Source of the DNA: Nocardia australiensis
GTDB taxonomy: Bacteria; Actinomycetota; Actinomycetes; Mycobacteriales; Mycobacteriaceae
NCBI RefSeq assembly: GCF_020733705.1
Contig: NZ_JAJFZM010000001.1
Coordinates: forward strand, 1,240,001 to 1,304,000
Length of the DNA: 64,000 bases
Direction: 5' to 3'
The notes under the pieces were generated by a model, which was not told the origin of the DNA, ran no database searches, and worked only from the letters and a program-made list of their open reading frames with translations. Position 1 is the first letter of the stretch; each line of letters starts with the position of its first letter. Of this stretch, positions 35,968 to 44,388 are shown one piece after another. A program made the position numbers and the translations under genes.

Positions 35968-36387
35968 TTGAAGCTTGGTATTTTCGCCGCCGGCATCACA
36001 CTCGCCGCAGCCGCCATCTCCGTCGTCCCCGCCGTCGCCTCCGCCGATGCCCCGGAATTCCCCCGCAACGGCATCATCCCGCCGGGCACCTACCAGGTCA
36101 GCCGGAGCCCATCGAACATCGTCGGCTCCCCCATCGAGAACTGCGACCTGCAAGTTTTCGTCGACGGCAACACGGTGGTACTGGTCTGCGGTCAATCCAG
36201 CCGCACCGGTCGGCAGGCTCCGGTCGGCCCGGACGAGACCTATATCGCCTTCGACGGCCTCCCCATCGGCATCGACCTGCGCGACATCGACCCCCGCCAG
36301 GGCCTGTGGACCGGAACAGCCAACATCACCGGCACCTCCATCATCGCCCCATATCCACTGGCCGGCGTCTCCCTGATTCGCCGCTGA
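35968..36387 (+). CDS. Small secreted protein
   Basis: 139 residues. It begins with a TTG at 35968 behind GAAAGGA and has a classical signal peptide (KLGIFAAGITLAAAAISVVPAVASADA, cleavage after about residue 26). The mature protein is beta-rich with two cysteines (ENCDLQVFVDGNTVVLVCGQ) that could form a disulfide. Family not recognised; it resembles other short exported Nocardia/Mycobacterium proteins. It probably acts outside the membrane. Confidence 0.7.
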   Translation: MKLGIFAAGITLAAAAISVVPAVASADAPEFPRNGIIPPGTYQVSRSPSNIVGSPIENCDLQVFVDGNTVVLVCGQSSRTGRQAPVGPDETYIAFDGLPIGIDLRDIDPRQGLWTGTANITGTSIIAPYPLAGVSLIRR

Positions 36388-36686
36388 ACCCGAGACACCG
36401 CCTGGCACGGCCGGTTCGAGCGGGTGCCGGTCAGACATGGACCCAGTTCGAATGGCTGAGCATAAGGGGCGCAATCACTGAGCCGGTTCCGGCGGAGCCT
36501 CGCCCGCCCCGAGCAGGGTTTTGAGGTTCGAGGTGTGCACTATCAGAGGATCGGATATCTGGTTTCGACTACTCCGTTCCCGCGACTCGGTTTGTGCGCC
36601 GAATCAGCTTGACCAACAGCTGAATTGGGCTCACACCGCCGTACCCGCCACGACATTCCGCGCGGATACGGCGGCGTTGGCCACGG

Positions 36687-37565
36687 TCAGGATTTTTCGC
36701 CGCGAATGATTTCGCGGGTGGATACCACCCTGCCTGCCTGCTCACTGGCGGCAATGGCCTTGCGCCAGAATGCTTGTGCGGTATGCGAGATCGTCGCGTC
36801 GACGCCGACCTCCTCGCTGGCGTCGATGACGTGCTGCACGCCGGCGTCCATCATGATCAAGCTGGCCAGGTCGAGCCAGGCCTTCTTTTTGGCGGCGGTG
36901 GACTCGGCCATGAAGTACGGGAACGCCGCGTTGGAGCGCACCGCGAATGGGATGAATCGGTCGATATCGTGGCCGGAGCGTTCGATGACGGCGATCGCCT
37001 GTTCGAAACCGATCAGCCAGGGATGCATGATGGTCAGCAGTGCCTGGTAGTAGATCTGGGCCAGACCGTCATCCGCGCCGAGGTACTCCTGGGGGCTCAG
37101 CGGACGCAGGAGTTCGGCATGCGCGTCGAAGACCTCGCGCGGGCCGCTGTAGAAGATGTAGGACGCGGGGTGGACGAGATTGTCGCCCGCCGACATGACG
37201 CCGCCCGAAATAAATTGCGCGCCATGCGAACGCACCCACCCAGCACCCACGCGAGTCTTCTCGGGCGAATCCGATGAGAGGTTGGCGATCACCTTGCCCG
37301 TCAGGTGATCGGCGGCCTGACCGAGCACGTCGTACATAGCGGCGTAGTGGGTGAGGCTGAGTACTGTCACCTCATTGGCGTCCAGCGCGGCAGCGACGGT
37401 TTCGGCGCGCTTGGCGCCGAGCTCGACCATGGCGTCGATCTTGGCGGTGCTGCGATTCCACACGGTCACCTCGAAGCCCGCCGCGAGGAAGGCCCGCACC
37501 ATCGCCTGCCCCATCGGCCCCAGACCGATCACGGAAACGGAACGGGTGGTGTGCTGCTCGGACAT
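36687..37565 (-). CDS. NAD(P)-binding dehydrogenase of the 6PGDH/HIBADH (imine-reductase-like) superfamily
   Basis: 292 residues. The N-terminal Rossmann domain has VSVIGLGPMGQAMVRAFLAAGFEVTVWNRS (residues 10-39; the Arg after the second strand favours NADP). The C-terminal helical domain carries the dimerising long helix and MHPWLIGFEQAIAVIERSGHDIDRFIP. The spacing and the NADP motif resemble imine reductases more than 3-hydroxyisobutyrate dehydrogenases, whose catalytic lysine is not evident. The substrate is unknown. ATG 37565 has AAGGGGC upstream. It diverges from an HxlR-type regulator, the probable controller. Confidence 0.8.
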   Translation of the reverse strand: MSEQHTTRSVSVIGLGPMGQAMVRAFLAAGFEVTVWNRSTAKIDAMVELGAKRAETVAAALDANEVTVLSLTHYAAMYDVLGQAADHLTGKVIANLSSDSPEKTRVGAGWVRSHGAQFISGGVMSAGDNLVHPASYIFYSGPREVFDAHAELLRPLSPQEYLGADDGLAQIYYQALLTIMHPWLIGFEQAIAVIERSGHDIDRFIPFAVRSNAAFPYFMAESTAAKKKAWLDLASLIMMDAGVQHVIDASEEVGVDATISHTAQAFWRKAIAASEQAGRVVSTREIIRGEKS

Positions 37566-37627
37566 TATGTGCCCCTTCGAATCTCGACTGAATGCTGGTC
37601 GGCGCCGGGTTCCATGGTCGTTGCCGC

Positions 37628-37672
37628 AGGTAATCTCGGGAAGACCGAACGTTCGGGTGGGGCTGCTTACCT
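37628..37672. promoter_or_regulatory. Candidate HxlR operator
   Basis: Perfect 12-bp palindrome CCGAACGTTCGG (37645-37656), framed by an inverted repeat AGGTAA (37628-37633) and TTACCT (37667-37672) with almost the same centre. It lies in the divergent promoter between the dehydrogenase and regulator genes. Confidence 0.45.
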
Positions 37673-37709
37673 CGAGGTTCGAAATAACGTCAGAAGGAGT
37701 GCGGCGGAC

Positions 37710-38060
37710 ATGAGTAGTGACATAGATCACGAGGTATGCGGAATGTCCCTCGCGATCGATGTGGTCGGCGGCAAGTGGAGACTGCACCTGATGTGGGTCC
37801 TGGGTGACGGGCCGAAGCGTTTCGGTGAGATACGTCGCCTACTGGAGGGCGTCAGCGAGAAGGTGCTCGCGGAGAACCTCCGTCACCTCGAGGCCGGCGG
37901 TGTGGTCGTGCGCGAGGTCTTCGCCGAAGTTCCGCCACGCGTCGAATACTCGCTGACCGCGTTGGGCGAAGACCTCAATGTCGCCCTGCGCCCATTGGAA
38001 CTCTGGGGCGACAGGCACCGCGACCAACTCCACGAGAACCTTTGCGCCTCCGCGAGCTGA
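37710..38060 (+). CDS. HxlR-family winged-helix transcriptional regulator
   Basis: 116 residues, the usual HxlR size. The family pattern is intact: CGMSLAIDVVGGKWRLHLMWVL (with the leading Cys often used for redox or aldehyde sensing), GPKRFGEIRRLLEGVSEKVLAENLRHLEAGGVVVREVFAEVPPRVEYSLTALGEDL. ATG 37710 has AAGGAG upstream. It diverges from the NADP dehydrogenase gene, which it probably regulates, with palindromic sequences between them. It works as a dimer. Confidence 0.92.
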   Translation: MSSDIDHEVCGMSLAIDVVGGKWRLHLMWVLGDGPKRFGEIRRLLEGVSEKVLAENLRHLEAGGVVVREVFAEVPPRVEYSLTALGEDLNVALRPLELWGDRHRDQLHENLCASAS

Positions 38061-38124
38061 CAGTCGGCCAGTTTCACACGGATGGCGATCGGTGTTCGCC
38101 CGCGCCGACAGTCGCACCGCATCG

Positions 38125-39240
38125 TCAGTGCAGGACCGTCGCGACCTGGGCGCCGATGCGCTCCAGCAGGTTGGCGGCATCGGCTATCGAGCGGTCCGGG
38201 TCGGGTTGCAGGGCGGTCAGGGAGTAGCAGGCGGTGAAGCCCGCTGCGCGGATGTCGGCTGGGGTGAGCGTTGTGCGGCCCACGACAGCGATCGTCGGGA
38301 CGCCCGCCTCGCGTGCGGCCTCGCAGACGCCGATCGGGGCCTTGCCGTGCAGGCTTTGGGAGTCCAGCGAGCCTTCGCCGGTGACCACCAGGGACACACC
38401 ATCGAGCAGGGCGGGGAAGTCGAGCAGAGCGAGCACCTCTTCGATGCCGCTGCGCACGTGCGCGCCGAGGACCGCGAGTGCCCCGAAGCCGGTTCCGCCC
38501 GCGGCGCCGGCACCCGCCCGATCCGCGAACTCCGGACCAACGATCCGCGCCCAATTCGCCAGTGCCGCTTCCAGAATCGGCAGATCGCCAGGATGAGCAC
38601 CCTTCTGCGGCGCGTACACGGCGACCGCGCCCACCGGGCCGAGCAGCGGATTGTCGACATCGCAGGCCAGCGTGAACTCGGCGGTCGCGATACCTGGATG
38701 CAGGCCGGCCCGCTCGAATGTCCTCGCATGTGCCAAAGCTCCACCACCAGTGGATATTTCGCGGCCATCCTGGTCGAGAATGCGGGCGCCGAGGGCACGT
38801 AACATGCCGGCGCCGCCATCCGTGGACGCGCTACCACCGAGACCGAGGACGATATTCGTAGCGCCACGATCGAGGGCGTGCGCAATAACGACACCGAGCC
38901 CCTCGGTGCTTGCGCCAAGCGGATTCGGCACCGCGCCAGGCAGTTTCACGAATCCGACCACAGCGGCCAGCTCGATCACCGCGGTTTTCGCGCGCACCGC
39001 ATAGGCGGCCGACACCGGTTGCCCGGTAGGACCGGGAGCGATCACCTCCACACGCTCCCACCCGGCGGCGAGGAACGCATCGACGGTGCCGTCTCCACCG
39101 TCGGCGACCGGCACCCGCCTGATATCGGCCTCCGGCACTATCCGCGCGATGCCGACAGCCAACGCCGCCGCCACCTGGGGCGCGCTCAGCGATCCTTTGA
39201 ACTTGTCCGGAGCAAGCAACACCTTGGGCACGGACGTCAT
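38125..39240 (-). CDS. Glycerate kinase (GarK/GlxK family)
   Basis: 371 residues, normal for the family. It phosphorylates D-glycerate to 2- or 3-phosphoglycerate with ATP. Motifs include LLAPDKFKGSLSAPQVAAALAVGI at the N-terminus, VPVADGGDGTVDAFL, IVLGLGGSASTDGGAGMLRALGARI and VVTGEGSLDSQSLHGKAPIGV. ATG 39240 was chosen because the family begins at once there. There is no glyoxylate operon around it. It converges on the HxlR gene. Confidence 0.93.
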   Translation of the reverse strand: MTSVPKVLLAPDKFKGSLSAPQVAAALAVGIARIVPEADIRRVPVADGGDGTVDAFLAAGWERVEVIAPGPTGQPVSAAYAVRAKTAVIELAAVVGFVKLPGAVPNPLGASTEGLGVVIAHALDRGATNIVLGLGGSASTDGGAGMLRALGARILDQDGREISTGGGALAHARTFERAGLHPGIATAEFTLACDVDNPLLGPVGAVAVYAPQKGAHPGDLPILEAALANWARIVGPEFADRAGAGAAGGTGFGALAVLGAHVRSGIEEVLALLDFPALLDGVSLVVTGEGSLDSQSLHGKAPIGVCEAAREAGVPTIAVVGRTTLTPADIRAAGFTACYSLTALQPDPDRSIADAANLLERIGAQVATVLH

Positions 39241-39429
39241 CCCCACATTGTCGGGGGTCGTCACGTCAGCCGCATATCCACCGGTCGCCTTCGCCGACCG
39301 GTGCATGAGGGCGGGCAGCAGCGCCACCGCTGGCGCACTTCATGTAGTCCGGAAGCAGTGCTACTCGAAGTGCGCAGCCGGTGTTGGCCGCACGGCGACA
39401 CCGTCATCGGGTGCGGTATCCGCAGCAGG

Positions 39430-41019
39430 TCACCTGGCGGGTAGCGGGGCCTGTTCGGCTTCGCTGATTGTTACCTGGCCGGTGCTCAGGTAATTCATCA
39501 CCGCATCGTCGAGTGCGGTATTGCCGCGACCGAAGGTGCCGTGGTCGCCGCCTTCTACCGTGATCAGGGAACCGCCGAGGGCGTGCGCCATCGCGGGGCC
39601 GCCCTCGTACTTGGTCAGCGCGTCGTGGCGGCTCTGCAACAGCAGCGGCGGTGTGGACAGATCGCCTCCGGTGATCGGTACCGGCTTGACCACCGGACGC
39701 CATGCGCCACAGGTCATTCCGGAGCGGACCAGATCAGCGCGCGCATCCAAGGCATTGCCACCGGAGGCGATGGTGCTCACCGCGGCGCCGAGCATTTCGG
39801 GCCTGCCGACAACCGCGTTCTCGTTGCAGGTGATGGCGGCGAAGACGAACTGTCCGGTCGGGTCGGTGCTGGTAGCACCCTCGATGGCGTGCAGGCGCTG
39901 CACATTCGCCGGATCGGCGTTCGCCTCGGCCATCGCCTTCGCGAAGACCGGCCAGTAGGTCCGGGTGTAAGTGGCCACCGCGGTCGCGCCAACCAGCGGA
40001 ACCTGCGCGGACGCGCCACCGGAAATCAAGGTGCGCAATAGGTTCTGTACCTTGCCGGTCTGCTCTACGCCGCCGTTGAAACCGTCTCGGGCGATCTCGG
40101 CGAGCGGGTCGGGCAGGGGGCCTGGCAGGTCGGAGAAGCTCGCGGGCGGCGGAGTGAGGTTGGCGTACCAGCCACCGCCCTGAGCGGCGACCAGCCGTGC
40201 CCAGTTCTGGTAGACCTGCAAGGCAGTATCCCCGAGCCGGTATTCGCTGCTGTGTTCGGCGATCCACGCGAACAGGTCGTCGAGTCGCTGCTTGCCCGCG
40301 ACCTGCTGCTGGGCGAATTCCTCGGTCCACACCCAATCCGGGTTGACGTTGGAGTCAAGCACCATGCGATCAACCCGGGTGGGGAACAGCGACGCGTACA
40401 CCGCGCCGAGGTATGTGCCGTAGGAGGTGCCGAGGTAGCCGATGCGGTCGACACCGAGCGCTTCGCGCACCGCGTCCAGGTCGCGGGCCGTGGTCTCGGT
40501 GGTGATGGTGTCGAGGTAGCCGGGTTGGGCTGTGTCGCATGCCTTTTTGATGTCGCCGCGACTGCCACTGCCGAGCGAAACCTGCTCGCTGTCAGACGAA
40601 TTCGGGTCCGCACCACAGGTCAGTGGTGTCGCCCACCGCAAACCGCGCGGCTGCACCCCGATCCGGTCGTAGTTGGCGTCGAGTTCGGCTGGCAGCGTGC
40701 CGATCCGGCTGGCCCAATAGTCCAATGTGTCCGCCCCGGGCCCGCCCGGATTGGCGAAGATGACGCCGCGGCGATCGCCGGTCGCGGCGATCCGGCTGAC
40801 GGTCAGGTCGATGCGCGGGCCGTCGGGATCGGCGTAGTTCATCGGCACCGAGACCACCGCGCACCGCACTGCGCGATCGGCCGTGACCGAACCCTGTGGG
40901 CAGGCGCCGAAACTCGCGATGGGCTCGGCGTCCGCGAGACCAGTCGCGATCGATCCACTCAGCAGGCTCGCCGCGGCCAGGGCGGCCGCGATCCGCGAAA
41001 TGCGCAGTGTCCTCATCAT
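39430..41019 (-). CDS. Exported alpha/beta hydrolase of the tripeptidyl-aminopeptidase type
   Basis: 529 residues with a signal peptide (ISRIAAALAAASLLSGSIATGLADA, cleavage about 30). The alpha/beta-hydrolase core has GVIFANPGGPGADTLDYW (oxyanion), the nucleophile in GYLGTSYGTYLGAVYASLFP, and the catalytic His in GGDHGTFGRGNTALDDAVMNYL. The layout matches the secreted TAP-like proteases/esterases of mycobacteria (Rv2223c/Rv2224c) and Streptomyces; substrate unknown. The start is ATG 41019 with GGAGG 8 nt upstream; the adjacent ATG at 41016 is equivalent. It acts outside the membrane or in the wall. Confidence 0.88.
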   Translation of the reverse strand: MMRTLRISRIAAALAAASLLSGSIATGLADAEPIASFGACPQGSVTADRAVRCAVVSVPMNYADPDGPRIDLTVSRIAATGDRRGVIFANPGGPGADTLDYWASRIGTLPAELDANYDRIGVQPRGLRWATPLTCGADPNSSDSEQVSLGSGSRGDIKKACDTAQPGYLDTITTETTARDLDAVREALGVDRIGYLGTSYGTYLGAVYASLFPTRVDRMVLDSNVNPDWVWTEEFAQQQVAGKQRLDDLFAWIAEHSSEYRLGDTALQVYQNWARLVAAQGGGWYANLTPPPASFSDLPGPLPDPLAEIARDGFNGGVEQTGKVQNLLRTLISGGASAQVPLVGATAVATYTRTYWPVFAKAMAEANADPANVQRLHAIEGATSTDPTGQFVFAAITCNENAVVGRPEMLGAAVSTIASGGNALDARADLVRSGMTCGAWRPVVKPVPITGGDLSTPPLLLQSRHDALTKYEGGPAMAHALGGSLITVEGGDHGTFGRGNTALDDAVMNYLSTGQVTISEAEQAPLPAR

Positions 41020-41165
41020 TGTTCGTACCTCCGCCGGTCGCGGGTGCTGTCGAAGCGGACGGCGCGACCAAGAGCATTCTGTTCGGCCGGGCAGGGCTAG
41101 ACAAGTCGAGTGGGCGATTTCGCCGAGTTTGTGTCGCGGTGCATAAGGAAACCCGCGCGCCAGAG

Positions 41166-41171
41166 TAACGT
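41166..41171 (+). promoter_or_regulatory. Candidate -10 box for a leaderless GNAT transcript
   Basis: TAACGT, 6 nt before the ATG at 41178, with no Shine-Dalgarno site. Confidence 0.5.
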
Positions 41172-41177
41172 CGAACC

Positions 41178-41489
41178 ATGTCGACTGAGGTCCGCAAGAA
41201 CACGACACTGGAACGTTTCGAGATCTACGTCGACGGCGCGATCGCTGGCTACGCCGAATGTCAGGACACCGCGACCGAGCGCGCCTTCGTGCACACCGAG
41301 ATCTATCCGCGCCACAAGGGCCAGGGGTACGGCCGGGTGCTGCTCGAGTCGGCGCTCAACAGCACCCGCACCGAAGGCTTCGGGGTTCTTCCGATGTGCC
41401 CGATGGTGCGTCATTTCATCGAAACCCGGACCGAATACATCGCGATGGTGCCACAGTGGGCGCGCGAACGGCTCGGGCTACCTCAGTAG
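41178..41489 (+). CDS. Small GNAT-like N-acetyltransferase (YjdJ/GNAT_acetyltr_2 type)
   Basis: 103 residues. It has the single acetyl-CoA-binding core FVHTEIYPRHKGQGYGRVLLESALNSTRTEG (Q/R-x-x-G-x-G/A loop: KGQGYGRVLL) followed by PMCPMVRHFIETRTEY, as in the small YjdJ-type GNATs whose target is unknown. The substrate cannot be predicted. It is probably leaderless and diverges from the exported hydrolase. Confidence 0.88.
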   Translation: MSTEVRKNTTLERFEIYVDGAIAGYAECQDTATERAFVHTEIYPRHKGQGYGRVLLESALNSTRTEGFGVLPMCPMVRHFIETRTEYIAMVPQWARERLGLPQ

Positions 41490-41505
41490 CAGCGCGGCAG
41501 TCGAA

Positions 41506-42267
41506 TCAGTACGCGGCGACGGCGCCGTCGAGGGCTCGCTGCAGATCTGTACGGACGATCCGGGCGATTTCGGCAGGGCGGTTCGGCAGATCGGTGATCG
41601 GCGTGCCGAGGTAGAAGCTGGCTCCTATGGCCTCCTGCTTGGTCACCGGGATCGCCGAATCGGGGCGCGGGCCATAGCTCAGGCCCATGCTGACAAGTGC
41701 GGGCACGACACCCAGCTTCATGGCCCGGGAGGCGATATGCCCGATCCCGCTGCCGACGGCCTGCACCTGGGTCTGGTCGACGTCGTTGCAGGTGCCCTCG
41801 GGGAAGACCGCGATGCAGTCGCCATCGGCCATTCGTTCGGCGCAAATTTCCATCATGCGCTGAGCGGCCGCGTTCACCGCGCGCAAGCCGTGATCACGGC
41901 CGCGGAATACCGGAACCCCACCCATCATATCGACCTTGCGGCGCTGCACGGGATCGATGAACAGCTCGTCCTTCGCCAACACCCGCACCCGGCCGATCAC
42001 CCGGCGTAGCCCGCTGCGCCAGGCCGCCGCGGAGACGGTGTAGGGATCGGATTCGGAAAGATGGTTGATCGAGATAAGCATCGGTCTGCCCTGGGCGATC
42101 AGCTGGTGTAATTGCTCGCGCGCCCCGTCGGCATAGCCGATCCGTGGATGGTATCGACGCCCGAGTATCGCGTAGGCAGCCCATGCTTTGAGCCGGTTCT
42201 GGCGGTGATCGCGGTAGAAATCGTAGACTGCGTCCGCGTTGTCGAGAAGAACCTCGGGCCGTTCCAT
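41506..42267 (-). CDS. 1-acyl-sn-glycerol-3-phosphate-type acyltransferase
   Basis: 253 residues, PlsC/LPLAT superfamily. The catalytic H-x4-D motif is in SINHLSESDPY (about residues 66-76), the glycerol-phosphate binding region is MGGVPVFRGRDHG and the motif III is AVFPEGTCN. It transfers an acyl group from acyl-CoA or acyl-ACP to a lysophospholipid-like acceptor at the membrane. No strong membrane segment is seen. ATG 42267; it diverges from yqgE and converges on the GNAT gene. Confidence 0.85.
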   Translation of the reverse strand: MERPEVLLDNADAVYDFYRDHRQNRLKAWAAYAILGRRYHPRIGYADGAREQLHQLIAQGRPMLISINHLSESDPYTVSAAAWRSGLRRVIGRVRVLAKDELFIDPVQRRKVDMMGGVPVFRGRDHGLRAVNAAAQRMMEICAERMADGDCIAVFPEGTCNDVDQTQVQAVGSGIGHIASRAMKLGVVPALVSMGLSYGPRPDSAIPVTKQEAIGASFYLGTPITDLPNRPAEIARIVRTDLQRALDGAVAAY

Positions 42268-42382
42268 GTGCCAACTCTAACCGGCGTGTCCGCGACCTCC
42301 GTGGCTTGCGTCGGCAGCCGCGTATCCGAATCCGTCGCCCTCTTGGCCGACGAACGGCCCGCGCCAGTGCGATGATGTCGGG

Positions 42383-43027
42383 GTGGCACGTGCAGATGAC
42401 CCGGATGAGCGGCAGACTCGCGGCGGGCACAGCGACCGGCGGCGGCGCGATTCCCGGCACGGCGAGCAGGCGGTGCGCGCGGGCACCCTGCTGGTGTCCT
42501 CGACCGAGCTCGTCGAACCTACCTTCCGGCGCACCGTCGTCTACATCATCGAACACAACGAGGCGGGTAGTCTGGGTGTAGTGCTCAACCGTCCGAGCGA
42601 TACCTCGGTGCACGATGTGCTGCCCAAATGGACCGAAGCCGCCGCGGCGCCACGCACCCTGTTCATCGGCGGCCCGGTCAAACGGGACGCCGCATTGTGT
42701 CTGGGCACACTGCGCGTCGGTGCCTCGATCGACGGAGTATCGGGCCTGCGTCGCATCGACGGCCGGGTGGTGCTTGTCGATCTCGACGCCGAACCGGACA
42801 AGGTCGGCCCGCTGATCGAGGGCATCCGGATTTTCGCGGGCTACGCTGGCTGGACCTTCGGCCAACTGGAGGGTGAGCTACAGAACGAGGACTGGATCGT
42901 GCTGTCGGCATTGCCGTCGGATCCGATCAGCAGCGGGCGCCCCGATCTGTGGGCGCATGTGCTGCGCCGTCAGCCATTGCCGCTGTCGCTGCTGGCCACA
43001 CACCCGATTGAACTAGAACGCAACTGA
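42383..43027 (+). CDS. YqgE/AlgH family protein
   Basis: 214 residues. The YqgE fold is marked by GTLLVSSTELVEPTFRRTVVYIIEHNEAGSLGVVLNRPSDTSV, LFIGGPVKRDAALCLG and IRIFAGYAGWTFGQLEGELQNEDWIV, all in the expected order. The first 28 residues are a charged extension. The function is uncertain across bacteria. GTG 42383 is used. The stop overlaps the promoter of the downstream ECF sigma gene. Confidence 0.92.
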   Translation: MARADDPDERQTRGGHSDRRRRDSRHGEQAVRAGTLLVSSTELVEPTFRRTVVYIIEHNEAGSLGVVLNRPSDTSVHDVLPKWTEAAAAPRTLFIGGPVKRDAALCLGTLRVGASIDGVSGLRRIDGRVVLVDLDAEPDKVGPLIEGIRIFAGYAGWTFGQLEGELQNEDWIVLSALPSDPISSGRPDLWAHVLRRQPLPLSLLATHPIELERN

Positions 43028-43036
43028 CAACGTGGT
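43009..43036 (+). promoter_or_regulatory. Candidate SigL-type autoregulatory promoter
   Basis: TGAAC (43009-43013), a 17-nt spacer and CGTGGT (43031-43036) resemble the mycobacterial SigL promoter (TGAACC ... CGTgtr, from memory). It lies across the end of the YqgE gene, about 55 nt before the sigma-factor start. Confidence 0.55.
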
Positions 43037-43061
43037 TCGGCATGAAGGAGTAAAGACCTAC

Positions 43062-43079
43062 ATGCGACGAAAAAGTTGA
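43062..43079 (+). CDS. Possible five-codon leader ORF
   Basis: ATG-CGA-CGA-AAA-AGT-TGA, with AAGGAG 11 nt upstream, in the presumed leader of the sigma-factor gene. A rare-Arg minigene could affect translation downstream; may equally be chance. Confidence 0.2.
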   Translation: MRRKS

Positions 43080-43082
43080 GTC

Positions 43083-43105
43083 GGCGGGTACATGGGTAAC
43101 CCGCC
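43083..43105 (+). promoter_or_regulatory. Hairpin holding the sigma-factor start codon
   Basis: GGCGGGT (43083-43089) pairs with ACCCGCC (43099-43105). The 9-nt loop contains the ATG at 43092, and the only purine-rich stretch upstream of it is in the stem, so initiation may be restrained. Confidence 0.4.
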
Positions 43106-43625
43106 GGGCCCGCCTGGCGAACACGCCCAGGACGAATTGTTGCGCGCGCTCTACGAGGAACACGCGCCGGCACTGTGGCGCTACACGCTCGGCTTCGTTC
43201 ACGATCCCGGCCGAGCTGAGGACATTGTGCAGGAGACGTTGTTGCGGGCGTGGCAGCGCCCGAACGTGCTCGATCAGTCGACGATGTCGGCGCGAGCGTG
43301 GTTGTTCACGGTGGCCAGGCATCTGGCCGTGGACGAGCACCGCAGCGCGCGCAGCAGGCGCGAGTTCGGCACCGACAACCCCCCGGAGCAAGCCATCCCG
43401 GATCAGGCCGACCGGACGCTGGACGGTTGGCTGGTGGCGGACGCGTTGAGCAAGCTCAGCAGCGATCATCGGGAGGTGATCGTGCGCGCCTACTACCGAG
43501 GACTTTCTACGCACCAGATCGCCACGGACCTCGACGTTCCGGCGGGAACGGTGAAATCCCGTATGCACTACGGTATGCGGGCCCTACGGCTGGCACTACA
43601 GGAGATGGGGGTGACGAGCCAATGA
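43092..43625 (+). CDS. sigL: ECF sigma factor, SigL-like
   Basis: 177 residues. Region 2 is LLRALYEEHAPALWRYTLGFVHDPGRAEDIVQETLLRAWQRP with the -10-recognising helix, and region 4 is LVADALSKLSSDHREVIVRAYYRGLSTHQIATDLDVPAGTVKSRMHYGMRALRLAL, the -35-binding HTH. Length and the adjacent zinc anti-sigma match M. tuberculosis SigL (Rv0735), which controls envelope and secreted protein genes. It overlaps the anti-sigma by 4 bases (ATGA). A SigL-type promoter lies upstream, suggesting autoregulation. The gene symbol is by analogy. Confidence 0.85.
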   Translation: MGNPPGPPGEHAQDELLRALYEEHAPALWRYTLGFVHDPGRAEDIVQETLLRAWQRPNVLDQSTMSARAWLFTVARHLAVDEHRSARSRREFGTDNPPEQAIPDQADRTLDGWLVADALSKLSSDHREVIVRAYYRGLSTHQIATDLDVPAGTVKSRMHYGMRALRLALQEMGVTSQ

Positions 43626-44335
43626 CGGATGTTGACGACGACTACGCCACCTGGGACGCCCCTTACGTGCTCGGCTCCCTGACCCGTACCGAGCGGCGGG
43701 AGTATGAGGATCATTTGGCCGGATGCCCGGCGTGCCAGGCGGCGGTGGCCGATCTCACCGGGTTGCCCGGCCTGCTCGGCCTGGTCGACACCGACGCGGC
43801 ACTGACGATGATCACCGTGCCGGAAAGCCCGGTGACACAAGCGCATCCGCCGCTACCCGAACTGCTGCCCCAGCTCGCGGATACCGCGCGACGTCAGCGC
43901 ACGCGGAGCCGGTGGGTGTCGGTCGGCGCCGCGGTGGCCGCGGCCGCCGCGGCGGTGGCGATCGCGATTCCGGTCATCGGTTCGATGCACACCTCGACTG
44001 AAACGACCACCTCGGCGGAGGTTTTCGCCGAACGCACGATGCAACCGTTGGAGCCGACTCCGGTCACGGCGGACGTGAAGCTCATTCGGGCCGATGACCG
44101 TACCCGCGTCGTGATGACGTGCAGTTACGGACCGACCAAACAGGCATACACCTGGACCTACCAACTGGTCGTCCAGCGCACCGACGGCCAGCAGGCCCTG
44201 CTTGGTCAGTGGCCCGCCGGACCCGGCACCGAGTTGACCATCGATCGGACGGTCGACGCGGCACCCGATCAGATCCACAGTGTCGAAATCCGTTCCGTAA
44301 CAACGGGTAAGACGATCCTCGTCGGCACGATCTGA
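43622..44335 (+). CDS. rslA: Zinc-dependent anti-sigma factor, RslA-like
   Basis: 237 residues. The cytoplasmic N-terminal ZAS domain has the HxxxCxxC zinc motif in YEDHLAGCPACQAAV (about residues 27-41) plus upstream residues. One transmembrane helix follows (WVSVGAAVAAAAAAVAIAIPVIGSM), then a periplasmic sensor domain. In M. tuberculosis RslA releases SigL on oxidation. It is translated from an ATG overlapping the sigma stop, so partners are made in equal amounts. A terminator follows. Confidence 0.88.
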   Translation: MTDVDDDYATWDAPYVLGSLTRTERREYEDHLAGCPACQAAVADLTGLPGLLGLVDTDAALTMITVPESPVTQAHPPLPELLPQLADTARRQRTRSRWVSVGAAVAAAAAAVAIAIPVIGSMHTSTETTTSAEVFAERTMQPLEPTPVTADVKLIRADDRTRVVMTCSYGPTKQAYTWTYQLVVQRTDGQQALLGQWPAGPGTELTIDRTVDAAPDQIHSVEIRSVTTGKTILVGTI

Positions 44336-44342
44336 GCACGAG

Positions 44343-44374
44343 ACGATCCCCCGGCCGGGGCGGCGGGGGATCGT
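44343..44374. terminator. Convergent terminator
   Basis: 11-bp perfect stem (44343-44353 with 44364-44374), loop of 10 nt, between the anti-sigma gene and the ABC permease gene. Confidence 0.75.
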
Positions 44375-44388
44375 TCATCGACGGGAAC

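Noticed and set aside
36388..36686. Gap between the secreted protein and the NADP dehydrogenase
   Set aside because: About 300 bases with short frames only; nothing supportable was found.
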